Source: Brachybacterium paraconglomeratum (GTDB lineage: Bacteria > Actinomycetota > Actinomycetes > Actinomycetales > Dermabacteraceae). From it: 64,000 nt of DNA. Under the pieces are notes generated by a model. That model was not told the origin of the DNA. It did no database searches and worked only from the letters and a program-made list of their open reading frames with translations. The DNA lies in contig NZ_ML133855.1 in NCBI RefSeq assembly GCF_003994255.1, positions 62,001-126,000 on the forward strand, written 5' to 3'. Position 1 is the stretch's first letter; each line of letters starts with the position of its first letter. Of the stretch, positions 39,369 to 48,197 are shown one piece after another. The translations under genes and the position numbers were made by a program.

Positions 39369-39941
39369 ATGAGCGCCGAGCGCACCCCGGAGGATCGCAC
39401 CTCCGGCCTCACCGGCGGGCCGGAGGCCGGGGACGCGCGGGACCAGCCCCTCGTCCACCACCGGGCGCCGGGCCTGCAGGCCCTCGCCGGGCTCACCGTG
39501 CGCGGCAGCGACGACCGGGTCGTCGGCCGCGTGCGCGACGTCTACCAGCATGATGCGAGCGGCGAGCTCGCCGCGCTCACCGTGATGCCCCGCCAGCTGA
39601 GCTCGCGCACCGTGATGATCCCGGCCGCGGCGATCGGGGGACTCACCCCGCCCGGGGCGAGCCCCGCGCCCGACGAGGACGCGGTGGTGCGCCTGCGCGT
39701 GGACGCCGCGACGGCGCGGGCCGGGAGGCGCCCGCCCGCGACCGCGCACGTCGGCCCCGAGGAGCTGCGCGAGGCCGCCGAGGCGCTCGGGCTGGGGCCC
39801 GAGGACGCGGCCGGCACGGGGGCCGCCGACGGGTCCGTCCGCCGGGCCGGCGCCGAGGACGCCGCCGGCCCGGACGACGGCGGGGCCCCGGACCGCGGGC
39901 ACCACGTCGAGAGCTCCGCCCCCGAGGACGAGCCCCGCTAG
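39369..39941 (+). CDS. PRC-barrel-like protein of unknown function
   Basis: This 190-residue soluble protein has a central PRC-barrel-like segment (LAGLTVRGSDDRVVGRVRDVYQHDASGELAALTVMPRQLSSRTVMIPAAAI) between disordered acidic ends. PRC barrels bind RNA, proteins or membranes; no role can be assigned here. Start: ATG 39369 has GGAG 7 nt upstream; an in-frame GTG at 39345 lies 8 nt after a TAGACT -10 box (39331-39336) and would be leaderless. The stop codon shares the CTAG tetranucleotide with the stop of convergent kup. Confidence 0.65.
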   Translation: MSAERTPEDRTSGLTGGPEAGDARDQPLVHHRAPGLQALAGLTVRGSDDRVVGRVRDVYQHDASGELAALTVMPRQLSSRTVMIPAAAIGGLTPPGASPAPDEDAVVRLRVDAATARAGRRPPATAHVGPEELREAAEALGLGPEDAAGTGAADGSVRRAGAEDAAGPDDGGAPDRGHHVESSAPEDEPR

Positions 39942-42052
39942 AGCACCGTCTCGGCGCCCATCACCACGGTGCGCGACGGCGGCAGGTGCAGCACCTGGGT
40001 GCGGTTCGCGGAGCCCTTCTCGAGAAGGCGCACGAGCCGCTTCTGCCAACGCGGCATGACGGGCTCCTGCCCGGCCTCGATGCGGAACACCGACAGCACG
40101 TACATCGCCTCGTCCGCGTCGACCGCGAGCGCGGGCAGATGCCGCCGGCAGTCGTCGGGGCAGTCCGCCTCGTGCGGGTGCCCGAGCAGCGCGACGGCGG
40201 TGCGCAGCGCGGAGGGGACGTCCTGCGAGTCGTGGAAGCCGACCAGGTAGGTCACCTGCACGATCCCCGGCCCGATCTCGCGGGCATGAACCCGGTCGTC
40301 GCGGTGGGCGTGCGGCACCCCGATGTGCTTCATCGTCACGATGACGACGTGCTCGTGGAGCACCCGGTTCATCTCCACCCCGGTGCGCAGCGCGAGCGGC
40401 ACGGTGGTCGGGTCGCCGTGCGGGTAGACGACGAGGCCCGGCACCCGCGGCACCGCGCACTCGGGCCCGGCGACGAACTCCTCGAGCGGCCCCTCGAGCT
40501 CCCGTCGTCGGCCGAAGAGGATCCGTGCCCCGCGATGCCACACCAGCATGATCGTGGTGAGCGCGGCGGCGATGACCAGGGAGATCCAGCCTCCGGCGGG
40601 GATCTTGACGATGTTCGCGGCGAGCAGCAGCAGCTCGAGCCCGCCCACGATCGCCGCGAGCGCCACCACCTGCCACAGCGGTCGGCGCAGGATCCGTCGC
40701 GCGTACAGCAGGTACAGCGCGAGCACCAGCAGGATCGTCGCGGTGACGGCCAGGCCGTAGGCCGCCGCGAGCGCCTCGGAGCGGCGGAAGACGAGCACCA
40801 GGGTGACCACCCCGGCGAAGAGCAGCAGGTTGATGGCGGGGAGGTAGACCTGGCCGCCGTGCTCGAGGGAGGTCTGGGTGACCTTGAGCCGCGGCAGCAG
40901 CGACAGCCGCGTCGCCTGCCGCGCCACCGAGAACGCCCCGGAGATCACGGCCTGGGAGGCGATGACCGTCGCGACGGCCGAGAGCGCCACCAGCGGGATC
41001 CGCAGCGCCTCGGGCACGAGGGTGAAGAAGGGGTTCGCGATCGCGGCGGGGTCGGCGAGGATCAGCGCGCCCTGGCCCAGGTAGTTGATCACCAGCGCCG
41101 GGAGCACCAGCGCGAGCCAGGCGACCGCGATCGGGCGGCGCCCGAAGTGGCCCATGTCGGCGTACAGCGCCTCCGCGCCGGTGATCGCGAGGACCACCGC
41201 GCCGAGCGCGATGAACGCGATGAAGGGTCGGTCCGCCATGAACGCGATCGCGTGGTGCGGGGACAGCGCGCGCAGGATCGAGGGGCCGGCCAGCAGGTGC
41301 GGCAGCCCGATCGCGGCGAGGGTCAGGAACCACAGCGCCATCACCGGGCCGAAGAACCGCCCGATGCCGCCGGTGCCGCGGTGCTGCACGGCGAACAGCG
41401 CGGTGAGCACGATCAGCGCGCCGGGCACGATCACGGCGTCGGGGACCGCGGCGGCCACCTCGATGCCCTCGAAAGCGGAGAGCACGGAGATCGCCGGGGT
41501 GATCACCGAGTCGCCGAAGAACAGCGCCGCGCCGACCACGCCGAGCACCAGCGCGACGGACGCCTCGCGCGGACCGACCCCGCCGGGCCCGTGCAGCTTG
41601 CGCAGCACCAGCGCCGTGAGGGCGAGGATGCCGCCCTCGCCCTGGTTGTCCGCCCGCATGATCAGGCCGATGTAGGCGAAGGTCACGATGATCAGCAGGC
41701 ACCACACGACCATCGAGATCACCCCGAGCACGTCGGCCTCGGAGGGGCCGACGGCGTGGTGGTGGAGGCTGAACACGGTCTGCAGCGCGTACAGCGGGCT
41801 CGTGCCGATGTCGCCGAAGACCACGCCGAGCGCGCCGAGCGAGGCCGCGGCGAGCGGGGTCCTGGAGCGGGGCATGCCGCGGTGGTCGAGATGGTGATGG
41901 CTGTGCGGGTGGTCGTGGGGCCCAGCCGGGGAGCGCGGCGCGGCCGACGGGGGAGGGGCCTGCGAGGCGGGCTCGTCGGCCGGAGGGGTTCGCTCGGGAT
42001 CTGGGGTGAGGGGCTCGTCGGAGCGGGGCGAGCTCGAGGTGTCCTCGTGCAC
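39938..42052 (-). CDS. kup: KUP family potassium transporter
   Basis: This is a potassium uptake permease of the KUP/HAK family with 704 residues. Family blocks are AALGALGVVFGDIGTSPLYAL-like helix 1 (here SLGALGVVFGDIGTSPLYAL), RADNQGEGGILAL, FFGDSVITPAISVLSAFEG, ITGAEALYADMGHFGRRPI, and YLGQGALI; about twelve helices are followed by a cytoplasmic domain of about 190 residues. GTG 42052 is chosen as start with AGGA about 9 nt upstream; ATG at the LDHRGMPRSR position is an alternative. With the GTG start, the N-terminus is Pro-rich and carries seven His within residues 46-57. It converges on the PRC-barrel gene with overlapping stop codons. Confidence 0.92.
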   Translation of the reverse strand: MHEDTSSSPRSDEPLTPDPERTPPADEPASQAPPPSAAPRSPAGPHDHPHSHHHLDHRGMPRSRTPLAAASLGALGVVFGDIGTSPLYALQTVFSLHHHAVGPSEADVLGVISMVVWCLLIIVTFAYIGLIMRADNQGEGGILALTALVLRKLHGPGGVGPREASVALVLGVVGAALFFGDSVITPAISVLSAFEGIEVAAAVPDAVIVPGALIVLTALFAVQHRGTGGIGRFFGPVMALWFLTLAAIGLPHLLAGPSILRALSPHHAIAFMADRPFIAFIALGAVVLAITGAEALYADMGHFGRRPIAVAWLALVLPALVINYLGQGALILADPAAIANPFFTLVPEALRIPLVALSAVATVIASQAVISGAFSVARQATRLSLLPRLKVTQTSLEHGGQVYLPAINLLLFAGVVTLVLVFRRSEALAAAYGLAVTATILLVLALYLLYARRILRRPLWQVVALAAIVGGLELLLLAANIVKIPAGGWISLVIAAALTTIMLVWHRGARILFGRRRELEGPLEEFVAGPECAVPRVPGLVVYPHGDPTTVPLALRTGVEMNRVLHEHVVIVTMKHIGVPHAHRDDRVHAREIGPGIVQVTYLVGFHDSQDVPSALRTAVALLGHPHEADCPDDCRRHLPALAVDADEAMYVLSVFRIEAGQEPVMPRWQKRLVRLLEKGSANRTQVLHLPPSRTVVMGAETVL

Positions 42053-42146
42053 GGAGCGACATCCTGCCACCGCCGCGCCCCGATGCACCCTCCGGGAGCG
42101 TGCGGGTTCTGCTCCGTGCGTCACATCCCGCGCCAGATGACTCACA

Positions 42147-42183
42147 CGAACCGAACGGCTCTGGCAGCGAACCGAGCGGTTCG
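42147..42183. promoter_or_regulatory. Tandem TetR-type operators
   Basis: CGAACCG-AG-CGGTTCG at 42168-42183 is a perfect palindrome; 21 bp upstream (42147-42162) is a partly matching copy, CGAACCG-AA-CGGCTCT. The 21-bp spacing equals two helical turns. The pair sits immediately upstream of the -10 box of the MFS exporter gene, whose neighbour is a TetR gene. Confidence 0.65.
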
Positions 42184-42184
42184 T

Positions 42185-42190
42185 TAATCT
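42185..42190 (+). promoter_or_regulatory. -10 box giving a leaderless MFS-exporter mRNA
   Basis: TAATCT ends 7 nt before ATG 42198, with no Shine-Dalgarno sequence. The tandem operators cover the region where RNA polymerase contacts upstream DNA. Confidence 0.6.
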
Positions 42191-42197
42191 CGAGGGC

Positions 42198-43727
42198 ATG
42201 ACGGCATCCCGGACCTCCGCCGTCCCCTCGCCACCGACCGCGCCCCTGGCCGGGCACCGCCAGTGGGCCGCGCTCATGGTGCTCGTGCTCGCAGTGACGC
42301 TGCTCGCCGTCGACGGCACCGTGCTCTTCCTCGCGATCCCCTCGCTGACCGCGGACCTCGCCCCCACGGCCACGCAGATCCTGTGGATCGGGGACATCTA
42401 CTCGTTCGTCCTGGCCGGACTGCTGATCACCATGGGCAACCTCGCCGACCGCATCGGCCGCAAGCGCCTGCTCCTGATCGGCGCCACCGCCTTCGGCGCC
42501 GCGTCGCTGCTGGCGGCCTTCGCCCCGAGCGCCGGGATGCTGATCGCCGCCCGTGCGCTGCTCGGTCTCGCGGGCGCCACGATCATGCCCTCGACCCTGT
42601 CGATCATCCGCAACCTGTTCCACGACCCCGCCCAGCGCACCCGCGCGATCGCGCTGTGGTCCGCGGGCGCCATGGCAGGCGGTGCCGTCGGACCTCTGGT
42701 CGGCGGGGCGCTGCTCGAGATGTTCTGGTGGGGCTCGGTGTTCCTCATCAACGTCCCGGTGATCGTGGCGGTCGTCGGGCTCGGCGCCTGGCTCCTGCCC
42801 GAGTCGCGCAGCCCTGTCGCGGGGCGGATCGACCTGCTCTCCGCGCTGCTGTCGGTGCTGGCCGTGGTGCCCGTCGTCTTCGCGATCAAGCAGGTGCTCG
42901 GCGGCGGCACCGGAGCGCCCGCCCTGCTCGCCGCCCTGGTCGGCGTCGTCGCGGCCGTCGTCTTCGTGCGCCGCCAGCGGCGCCTGGCCACCCCGCTGAT
43001 CGACGTCGAGCTCTTCCGCATCCCCGCCTTCAGCGGTGCGATCGCCGCGAACGGCCTGTCGATCTTCGCCTTCCTCGGGATGCTCTACTTCTTCTCCCAG
43101 TACCTCCAGCTGGTCCGCGGCTTCTCGCCCTTCGTGGCCGGGCTCGCGGAGATGCCCGCGACGCTGGCCTCCCTCGTCGTGGTGGTCGTCGTCGGCGTGG
43201 CGCTCGCCCGGCTCGGGCGGGGCCGTGCGATCGCGCTCGGGCTCGCCGTCGGGGCGCTGGGCCTGGCCGGCCTCGGCGTCGCCGAAGGGCTGCCGGGCTA
43301 TCTCGGGATCGGGATCGCCCTGGCCGTGATCGGGCTCGGCACGGGCCTGTCGATGACGCTGTCCACCGACGCCGTGGTCTCCGCGGTGCCGCCCGAGCGC
43401 GCCGGCGCCGCCTCCTCGATCTCGGAGACCGCCTACGAGCTGGGCGTCGCGCTCGGGATCGGCGTGCTCGGCTCGCTGCACACCGCGATCTACCGCGCGG
43501 ACCTCACGATCCCCTCCGGGACCCCCGCGGTGCAGGCCGAGGCGATGGAGGACTCCCTCGCCCACACATCGAGCATCATGGAGGAGGGGGCGCCCCTGCT
43601 CGACCTCGCGCAGGACGCCTTCACGCACGCCACCCAGGCCACCGCCTATGTCGCCGCCGGGCTGCTCGCCCTCGCGGCCTTCCTCGCCTGGCGCCTCATC
43701 CCCTCCGAGACGACCCCCAGGAGCTGA
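42198..43727 (+). CDS. DHA2-family MFS multidrug exporter (EmrB/QacA type)
   Basis: This 509-residue proton-drug antiporter is predicted to have 14 transmembrane segments. The helix-1 motif LDxTVxxVAIP appears as LLAVDGTVLFLAIPSL, motif A as GNLADRIGRKRLLLIG, the helix-5 antiporter motif C as AGGAVGPLVGGALLE, and later RLATPLIDVELFR. It most resembles QacA-type exporters of cationic compounds. The gene lies 2 bp upstream of a TetR gene, so it and its regulator form an autoregulated operon behind tandem operators. Confidence 0.9.
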   Translation: MTASRTSAVPSPPTAPLAGHRQWAALMVLVLAVTLLAVDGTVLFLAIPSLTADLAPTATQILWIGDIYSFVLAGLLITMGNLADRIGRKRLLLIGATAFGAASLLAAFAPSAGMLIAARALLGLAGATIMPSTLSIIRNLFHDPAQRTRAIALWSAGAMAGGAVGPLVGGALLEMFWWGSVFLINVPVIVAVVGLGAWLLPESRSPVAGRIDLLSALLSVLAVVPVVFAIKQVLGGGTGAPALLAALVGVVAAVVFVRRQRRLATPLIDVELFRIPAFSGAIAANGLSIFAFLGMLYFFSQYLQLVRGFSPFVAGLAEMPATLASLVVVVVVGVALARLGRGRAIALGLAVGALGLAGLGVAEGLPGYLGIGIALAVIGLGTGLSMTLSTDAVVSAVPPERAGAASSISETAYELGVALGIGVLGSLHTAIYRADLTIPSGTPAVQAEAMEDSLAHTSSIMEEGAPLLDLAQDAFTHATQATAYVAAGLLALAAFLAWRLIPSETTPRS

Positions 43728-43729
43728 TC

Positions 43730-44368
43730 GTGGAGAACGACGAGCCCGACGACCGCGCCGACGACCCTGCCGGCGCCTCCGCCGACGCCGCGCGCGTCGA
43801 CGCCCGTCCCGCCGCGCAGCCCGCGCCCCAGCGCGACAAGGAGCGCACCCGCGCCGCGATCCTCGACGCCGCCGCGAGCATGATCGTGGAGCACGGCAGC
43901 GGGGTGAGCCTCGCGGACATCGCTCGGCGGGCCGGGGTGTCCAAGGGGGCGCTGACCCATCATTTCCCGCACCGCCTCGAGCTCGAGAAGGCCCTCGTCC
44001 GCCGCTCCAACGAGCAGTTCTGGGCCGATGTGCACGCCCTCGTCGACCTCTCCGAGAACCGTCCCGGCAAGCTGCTGCGCGCCTACGTGCGCGCCCTGAC
44101 CGCACCGGACTCGCGGGCGGCCGAGATCTTCTCCCCGTCCTCCCTGCTGACCGTCCTCGGCGACCGCCCGGGCATGGAGGAGCTGGTCGACGAGGACGCG
44201 GCGCGCTGGCGCGAGGCGCTCTCGGTCGACGGCTTCGACCCGGCCCAGGCCCTCGTGGTGCGCCTGGCCAGCGAGGGGCTCGCGATGAACATGGGCACGC
44301 CCTACGCGACCGAGCAGGAGCGCGAGCTCGCCCACGCCCGCCTGCTCGAGCTGGCCGAGCCGCGCTGA
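43730..44368 (+). CDS. TetR family repressor of the adjacent MFS exporter
   Basis: This is a 212-residue TetR regulator. After a polar N-terminus of about 35 residues the helix-turn-helix reads RAAILDAAASMIVEHGSGVSLADIARRAGVSKGALTHHFPHR. The C-terminal part resembles TetR_C domains of QacR-like drug sensors (LALVVRLASEGLAMNMG-like ending). GTG 43730 starts 2 bp after the exporter stop and has AGGAG 7 nt upstream, within the exporter's last codons. It presumably binds the CGAACCG palindromes upstream of the exporter gene and releases them on drug binding. Confidence 0.87.
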   Translation: MENDEPDDRADDPAGASADAARVDARPAAQPAPQRDKERTRAAILDAAASMIVEHGSGVSLADIARRAGVSKGALTHHFPHRLELEKALVRRSNEQFWADVHALVDLSENRPGKLLRAYVRALTAPDSRAAEIFSPSSLLTVLGDRPGMEELVDEDAARWREALSVDGFDPAQALVVRLASEGLAMNMGTPYATEQERELAHARLLELAEPR

Positions 44369-44387
44369 TCGCGCTGGCCGGCCCGAC

Positions 44388-44393
44388 TACGAT
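44388..44393 (+). promoter_or_regulatory. -10 box giving a leaderless ROK-regulator mRNA
   Basis: TACGAT ends 7 nt before ATG 44401 and decides between this ATG and one at 44392 that overlaps the box. Confidence 0.55.
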
Positions 44394-44400
44394 GGCCGCC

Positions 44401-45717
44401 ATGACGTCACCGAGCCGACCCGTGCGCGGGGCGGCGGACGGGACGCCCGGCCCCGCCGCCTCGACCGGTCGCGCCGCCCCGGTGGGACACGCCGCGATGC
44501 GCTCGGCCAACCTGAGCCTGCTGCTGCGCCACCTCCACGCCCGCGGCGGCCGCTCCCGTGCCACCCTCGCCCAGGAGACCGGGCTCTCCAAGGCCTCGGT
44601 GACCTCGCTGATCGGCGACCTCGCCGAGCGCGGGCTGGTCCAGGAGGGGCGGGTCGAACGGCGCGGCACCGTGGGCCGGCCCGGCACCGAGGTGCGCATC
44701 GACCCCGGTCACGTCGCCGGCATCGGCCTCGAGCTCAACGTCGACCATCTCGCGGTGACCCTGCAGGACCTCGGCGGCCAGGTGCGCTTCCGCTCCTCCG
44801 TCCCGACGCCCGTGGTGGACGGCCAGGACGGCCGCTCGCACCCGGTCGCCCCCGTCCTGGACCTCGTCGCGCAGCAGCTGCGCGAGACGCTCGAGGCCGC
44901 CGCAGCGCAGGGCCTCTGGGTCGCCGGGGCCACCATCTCCCCGCCCGGCCCCGTGGACTACGCGGGCGCGGGCGTCCGCTTCGCCTCGAACCTCGGCTGG
45001 TCCGGCGTCCCACTCGGCGAGGAGCTCGCGAAGCGCCTCGGTCCGGACATGCCGCCGCTCTCGATCGAGAACGATGCCAAGCTCTCCGCGCTCGCCGAGG
45101 CGCCGCGCCTGGCCCGGCAGGGGATCACCGACCTCGTCTATCTCACCGGCGAGATCGGCGTGGGCGCCGGCATCATCGCCGACGGACGGCTGGTCCGCGG
45201 CTGGTCCGGGTTCTCCGGCGAGGTGGGGCACATCGGCCTGGACCCCGCCGGGGTGGCATGCCGCTGCGGGCGGCGCGGCTGCTGGGAGACCCTCGTCGGC
45301 TTCGACACCGTGCTGGCCGTGCTGGACCCCGACGATCCCGCGCGGTCTGGCCACCTGCCCCTGCAGGAGCGGCTCCGCCGGCTCCGGGGCCTGCTCGACG
45401 CCGGGGACGAGCGCCTCGTGCAGCGCTTCCGGACCCTGCCGGGCGATCTCGCGCGGGGGGCCGGGGTGCTCGTGGACGTGCTGAACCCGCAGGCCATCGT
45501 GCTGGGCGGCTTCTTCGGTGCTTTCGCCGACGTGCTCGTGCAGCCGGTGCAGGAGGCGCTGGACGCGCGGCTGCTCACCCCGGACGGACGGGTGGAGGTG
45601 AGCGCCTCCGCGCTCGGCCTCGACGCGGCGGCGATCGGCGGCGCCGACATGGCCCTCGAGCGCGTGCTCGCGGACCCGCTCCTCGCCCCGGTCCTCCCCA
45701 CCGGCGCCTCCCGCTGA
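44401..45717 (+). CDS. ROK family transcriptional regulator (NagC/XylR type)
   Basis: This 438-residue repressor combines an N-terminal winged helix (HLHARGGRSRATLAQETGLSKASVTSLIGDLAERGLVQE) with a ROK sugar-kinase-like domain. The ROK part has IENDAKLSALAE, GEIGVGAGIIADGRLVRGWSGFSGEVGHIGL and the zinc motif CRCGRRGCWE. The usual DGxD/kinase ATP signature is weak, as expected for a repressor. It senses a sugar or sugar phosphate. The next operon on the same strand encodes sugar-nucleotide synthesis and has palindromes at its promoter, so it is the likely target. Confidence 0.88.
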   Translation: MTSPSRPVRGAADGTPGPAASTGRAAPVGHAAMRSANLSLLLRHLHARGGRSRATLAQETGLSKASVTSLIGDLAERGLVQEGRVERRGTVGRPGTEVRIDPGHVAGIGLELNVDHLAVTLQDLGGQVRFRSSVPTPVVDGQDGRSHPVAPVLDLVAQQLRETLEAAAAQGLWVAGATISPPGPVDYAGAGVRFASNLGWSGVPLGEELAKRLGPDMPPLSIENDAKLSALAEAPRLARQGITDLVYLTGEIGVGAGIIADGRLVRGWSGFSGEVGHIGLDPAGVACRCGRRGCWETLVGFDTVLAVLDPDDPARSGHLPLQERLRRLRGLLDAGDERLVQRFRTLPGDLARGAGVLVDVLNPQAIVLGGFFGAFADVLVQPVQEALDARLLTPDGRVEVSASALGLDAAAIGGADMALERVLADPLLAPVLPTGASR

Positions 45718-45736
45718 TCACCCGTCGCGCGGGGTC

Positions 45737-45802
45737 CGGCAGCAGGTTCTGCTGCCCTGGCGACTCATCCGGGCTCCCACATGGGTCGTGGCGGTGCAAA
45801 AG
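45737..45802. repeat. Imperfect palindrome of the dispersed hairpin family
   Basis: The right arm ATGGGTCGTGGCGG then TGCAAAAGG (45781-45803) matches those at 33854 and 35506; the left arm contains GCGACTCAT (45760-45768). A smaller hairpin, GGCAGCAG/CTGCTGCC, lies at its left edge (45738-45757). It follows the ROK gene and may terminate it. Confidence 0.55.
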
Positions 45803-45914
45803 GTGGGCACCGGCCGAAGGGCGGCGCAAGAGGCGGGGCGGCAGGCGGCCCAGTCGGCGAGGGACTCGGCCGACGGGCGCGCCGGCCGCCGGGCGGCCCG
45901 CTCGGCTCCCGCGG

Positions 45915-45961
45915 TTGACACGTCGGCCGCTCGGCCCTAGTTTGTTCGCAACGTGAACGTT
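45915..45961 (+). promoter_or_regulatory. Consensus promoter and operator of the sugar-activation operon
   Basis: TTGACA (45915-45920), a 17-bp spacer and TAGTTT (45938-45943) make the best sigma-70-type promoter in the window. Overlapping the start of transcription are GTTC-N7-GAAC (45944-45958) and AACGT-GA-ACGTT (45950-45961), inverted repeats suited to a repressor. The upstream ROK regulator is the obvious candidate binder. Confidence 0.65.
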
Positions 45962-45984
45962 TGAGGCTTCGAGGAGGAACCCCC

Positions 45985-47403
45985 ATGATCAGCTTCGGCA
46001 CCGGCGGCTGGCGGGCCATCATCGGCGACGAGTTCACCCGCGAGAACGTGCGCCTGCTCGCGCAGGGCCTCGCCGATCGGATGCACACCCAGGGCGTCGT
46101 CGAGCGCGGGCTCGTGATCAGCTACGACCGCCGCTTCCTCTCCGACGTCGCCGCGTGGTGGGCGATCGAGGTGCTCGCCGGCAACGGCGTGCCCGTCCGC
46201 GTGATCACCCGCCCCGTGCCCACGCCGATGTGCATGTGGACCGTGCGGCAGACCGGCGCGGCCTACGGCATCGCCGTCACCGCCTCCCACAACCCCGCCC
46301 TCTACAACGGGCTGAAGATCTTCACCGAGGGCGGGCGCGACGCCGAGCTCGAGGTCACCGACGAGCTCGCCGCCCACACCGCGACCCTCGACCCCGCGGA
46401 CGTCCGCTCGCTGGCCCCGTACGAGGTGCGCGACTCGGAGCTCGTCACCCAGCAGTCCTCGATCAACTGGTATCTCGACGCGATCATCGAGCAGCTCGAC
46501 CTCGAGGTGATCCGTCACGCGCACCTGAAGATCGTGCTGGACCCGATGTTCGGCGTCTCCCAGACCTCGCTGCAGACCGTGCTGATCAGCGCCCGCTGCG
46601 AGGTCGAGGTCATCAACGCCCGCCACGACCCGCTGTTCGGCGGGCGCATGCCCTCCCCGGCGGAGGGGTCGATGTCCCCGCTGCGCCAGGCCGTGCTCGA
46701 GCGAGGCGCCGACCTCGGCATCGCCACCGACGGCGACGCCGACCGGCTCGGCATCATCGACGACACCGGCGCCTACATCAGCCCCGACCAGGTGCTGGTG
46801 CTGCTGTACGAGTACCTGCTGACCGGAAAGGGCTGGACCGGACCCGTCGTGCGGAACATGTCCACCACCCACCTGCTGGACCGGGTCGCCGAGGCGCACG
46901 GCCAGGAGTGCCACGAGGTGCCCGTCGGCTTCAAGTGGATCAGCGCGAAGATGGCCGAGACCGACGCCGTGATCGGCGGGGAGTCCTCCGGCGGCCTCAC
47001 CGTGCGCGGCCACATCCCCGGCAAGGACGGCATCCAGGCCGCCGGGCTGCTGGTGGAGATGGTCGCCCGCGCCGGAAAGCCGCTCTCGGAGATCTACGCG
47101 GACATCGTCCGGCGCTACGGCTCCCTCGTGATGGAGGAGGCCGCCTACGAGTACACCCCCGAGCGGCGCGAGGAGCTGCAGCGGCGGATCTTCGTAGAGC
47201 ACGAGCTGCCCGCCTTCGACCGCGAGATCGAGCGGATCTCCTGGTCCGACGGCGGCAAGGTGTACTTCGCGGACGGTTCCTGGCTCACCATCCGCTTCTC
47301 CGGCACCGAGCCCGTGATCCGCGTGTTCTCCGAGGCGCAGACCGCCGAGGAGGCCCAGCGGCTCTCCCGCACCGTCGCCGAGCACTACCGTCTGGGGGCA
47401 TGA
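45985..47403 (+). CDS. Alpha-D-phosphohexomutase (PGM/PMM family)
   Basis: This 472-residue enzyme interconverts hexose 6- and 1-phosphates. All four active-site motifs are present: phosphoserine loop TASHNPALYNGLK, metal loop ATDGDADRLG, sugar loop GGESSGGLTVRG and phosphate loop RFSGTEPVIRVF. The N-terminus MISFGTGGWRAIIGDEFT is typical of bacterial phosphoglucomutase-like members. ATG 45985 has GAGGAGGAAC 5 nt upstream. Its stop overlaps the next start (ATGA), and the third gene overlaps too, so the three are made together. Whether the substrate is glucose-, mannose- or another hexose phosphate cannot be read from the sequence. Confidence 0.92.
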   Translation: MISFGTGGWRAIIGDEFTRENVRLLAQGLADRMHTQGVVERGLVISYDRRFLSDVAAWWAIEVLAGNGVPVRVITRPVPTPMCMWTVRQTGAAYGIAVTASHNPALYNGLKIFTEGGRDAELEVTDELAAHTATLDPADVRSLAPYEVRDSELVTQQSSINWYLDAIIEQLDLEVIRHAHLKIVLDPMFGVSQTSLQTVLISARCEVEVINARHDPLFGGRMPSPAEGSMSPLRQAVLERGADLGIATDGDADRLGIIDDTGAYISPDQVLVLLYEYLLTGKGWTGPVVRNMSTTHLLDRVAEAHGQECHEVPVGFKWISAKMAETDAVIGGESSGGLTVRGHIPGKDGIQAAGLLVEMVARAGKPLSEIYADIVRRYGSLVMEEAAYEYTPERREELQRRIFVEHELPAFDREIERISWSDGGKVYFADGSWLTIRFSGTEPVIRVFSEAQTAEEAQRLSRTVAEHYRLGA

Positions 47404-48197
47404 CGATGATCGACACCGCAGTGGTCCTGGCCCGGGGACTCGGCTCCCGCATGCGCAAGGAGGGCGCCGGCGACCTCACCCCGGAGCAGGCCGCGGCCGC
47501 CGCCTCCGGCCACAAGGCCCTGATGCCCATCGGCCCCCACCGCCTGATCGACTACTCCCTCTCGGCCCTGGCCGACGCCGGCATCCGTCGCGCCGTGCTC
47601 GTGGTCGCCCCGGAGCACGAGGAATTCGCCCGCCACGTCGAGCAGCTCGCGCCCCTCCGGCTCGAGATCGGCTTCGCCGTCCAGGCCGAGCCGCAGGGCA
47701 CCGCCGACGCCGTCGCCTCCGCCCGCGACGCCGTGGGCGAGCGGCCCTTCGTGATGGTCAACGGCGACAACCTCTACCCCCGCGACGGGATCGCGGCCCT
47801 GCTCGAGCAGGAGCGCACCACCCTGCTCGGCTTCGAGCGGACCGCGCTCGTGGAGCACTCCAACATCGCCGCCGACCGGGTCGCGGCCTTCGCGATCGTC
47901 GAGCACGAGGACGGCGCGCTGCGGCGGATCCTCGAGAAGCCGACGGCCGAGCAGCTCGCCGCCGCCGGCCCCGACGCGCTGGTCAGCATGAACGCCTTCG
48001 CCTTCCAGCCGGAGATCTTCGAGGCCTGCGCACGGATCGAGCCGTCCGAGCGCGGGGAGCTCGAGATCGTCGACGCCGTCCGCGCCCTGCCCGATGTGCG
48101 CGTGCTGCCCTTCGCGGGCGGGGTCCTGGACCTCTCGCGCCGCGACGACATCGACGAGGTCGAGCGCCGCCTGGCCGGCGTCGAGGTCGCCCTGTGA
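47400..48197 (+). CDS. Sugar-1-phosphate nucleotidyltransferase
   Basis: This is a 265-residue NTP_transferase that would join a sugar 1-phosphate to a nucleotide. The N-terminal signature is VVLARGLGSRMRKE (LARG in place of the common LAAG), then KALMPIGPHRLIDYSLSALADAGI, VQAEPQGTADAVASA, FVMVNGDNLYP for the metal Asp, and ILEKPTAEQ. It lacks the C-terminal beta-helix of acetyltransferase-fused types. It overlaps the mutase gene by 4 bp and the kinase gene by 4 bp. The nucleotide and sugar are unknown. Confidence 0.88.
   Translation: MTMIDTAVVLARGLGSRMRKEGAGDLTPEQAAAAASGHKALMPIGPHRLIDYSLSALADAGIRRAVLVVAPEHEEFARHVEQLAPLRLEIGFAVQAEPQGTADAVASARDAVGERPFVMVNGDNLYPRDGIAALLEQERTTLLGFERTALVEHSNIAADRVAAFAIVEHEDGALRRILEKPTAEQLAAAGPDALVSMNAFAFQPEIFEACARIEPSERGELEIVDAVRALPDVRVLPFAGGVLDLSRRDDIDEVERRLAGVEVAL

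Noticed and set aside
38793-44699. 1968-residue open frame on the minus strand
   Set aside because: It overlaps several well-supported genes (TetR, kup, MFS, TetR) on both strands and consists of Arg/Pro/Gly-rich shadow sequence.
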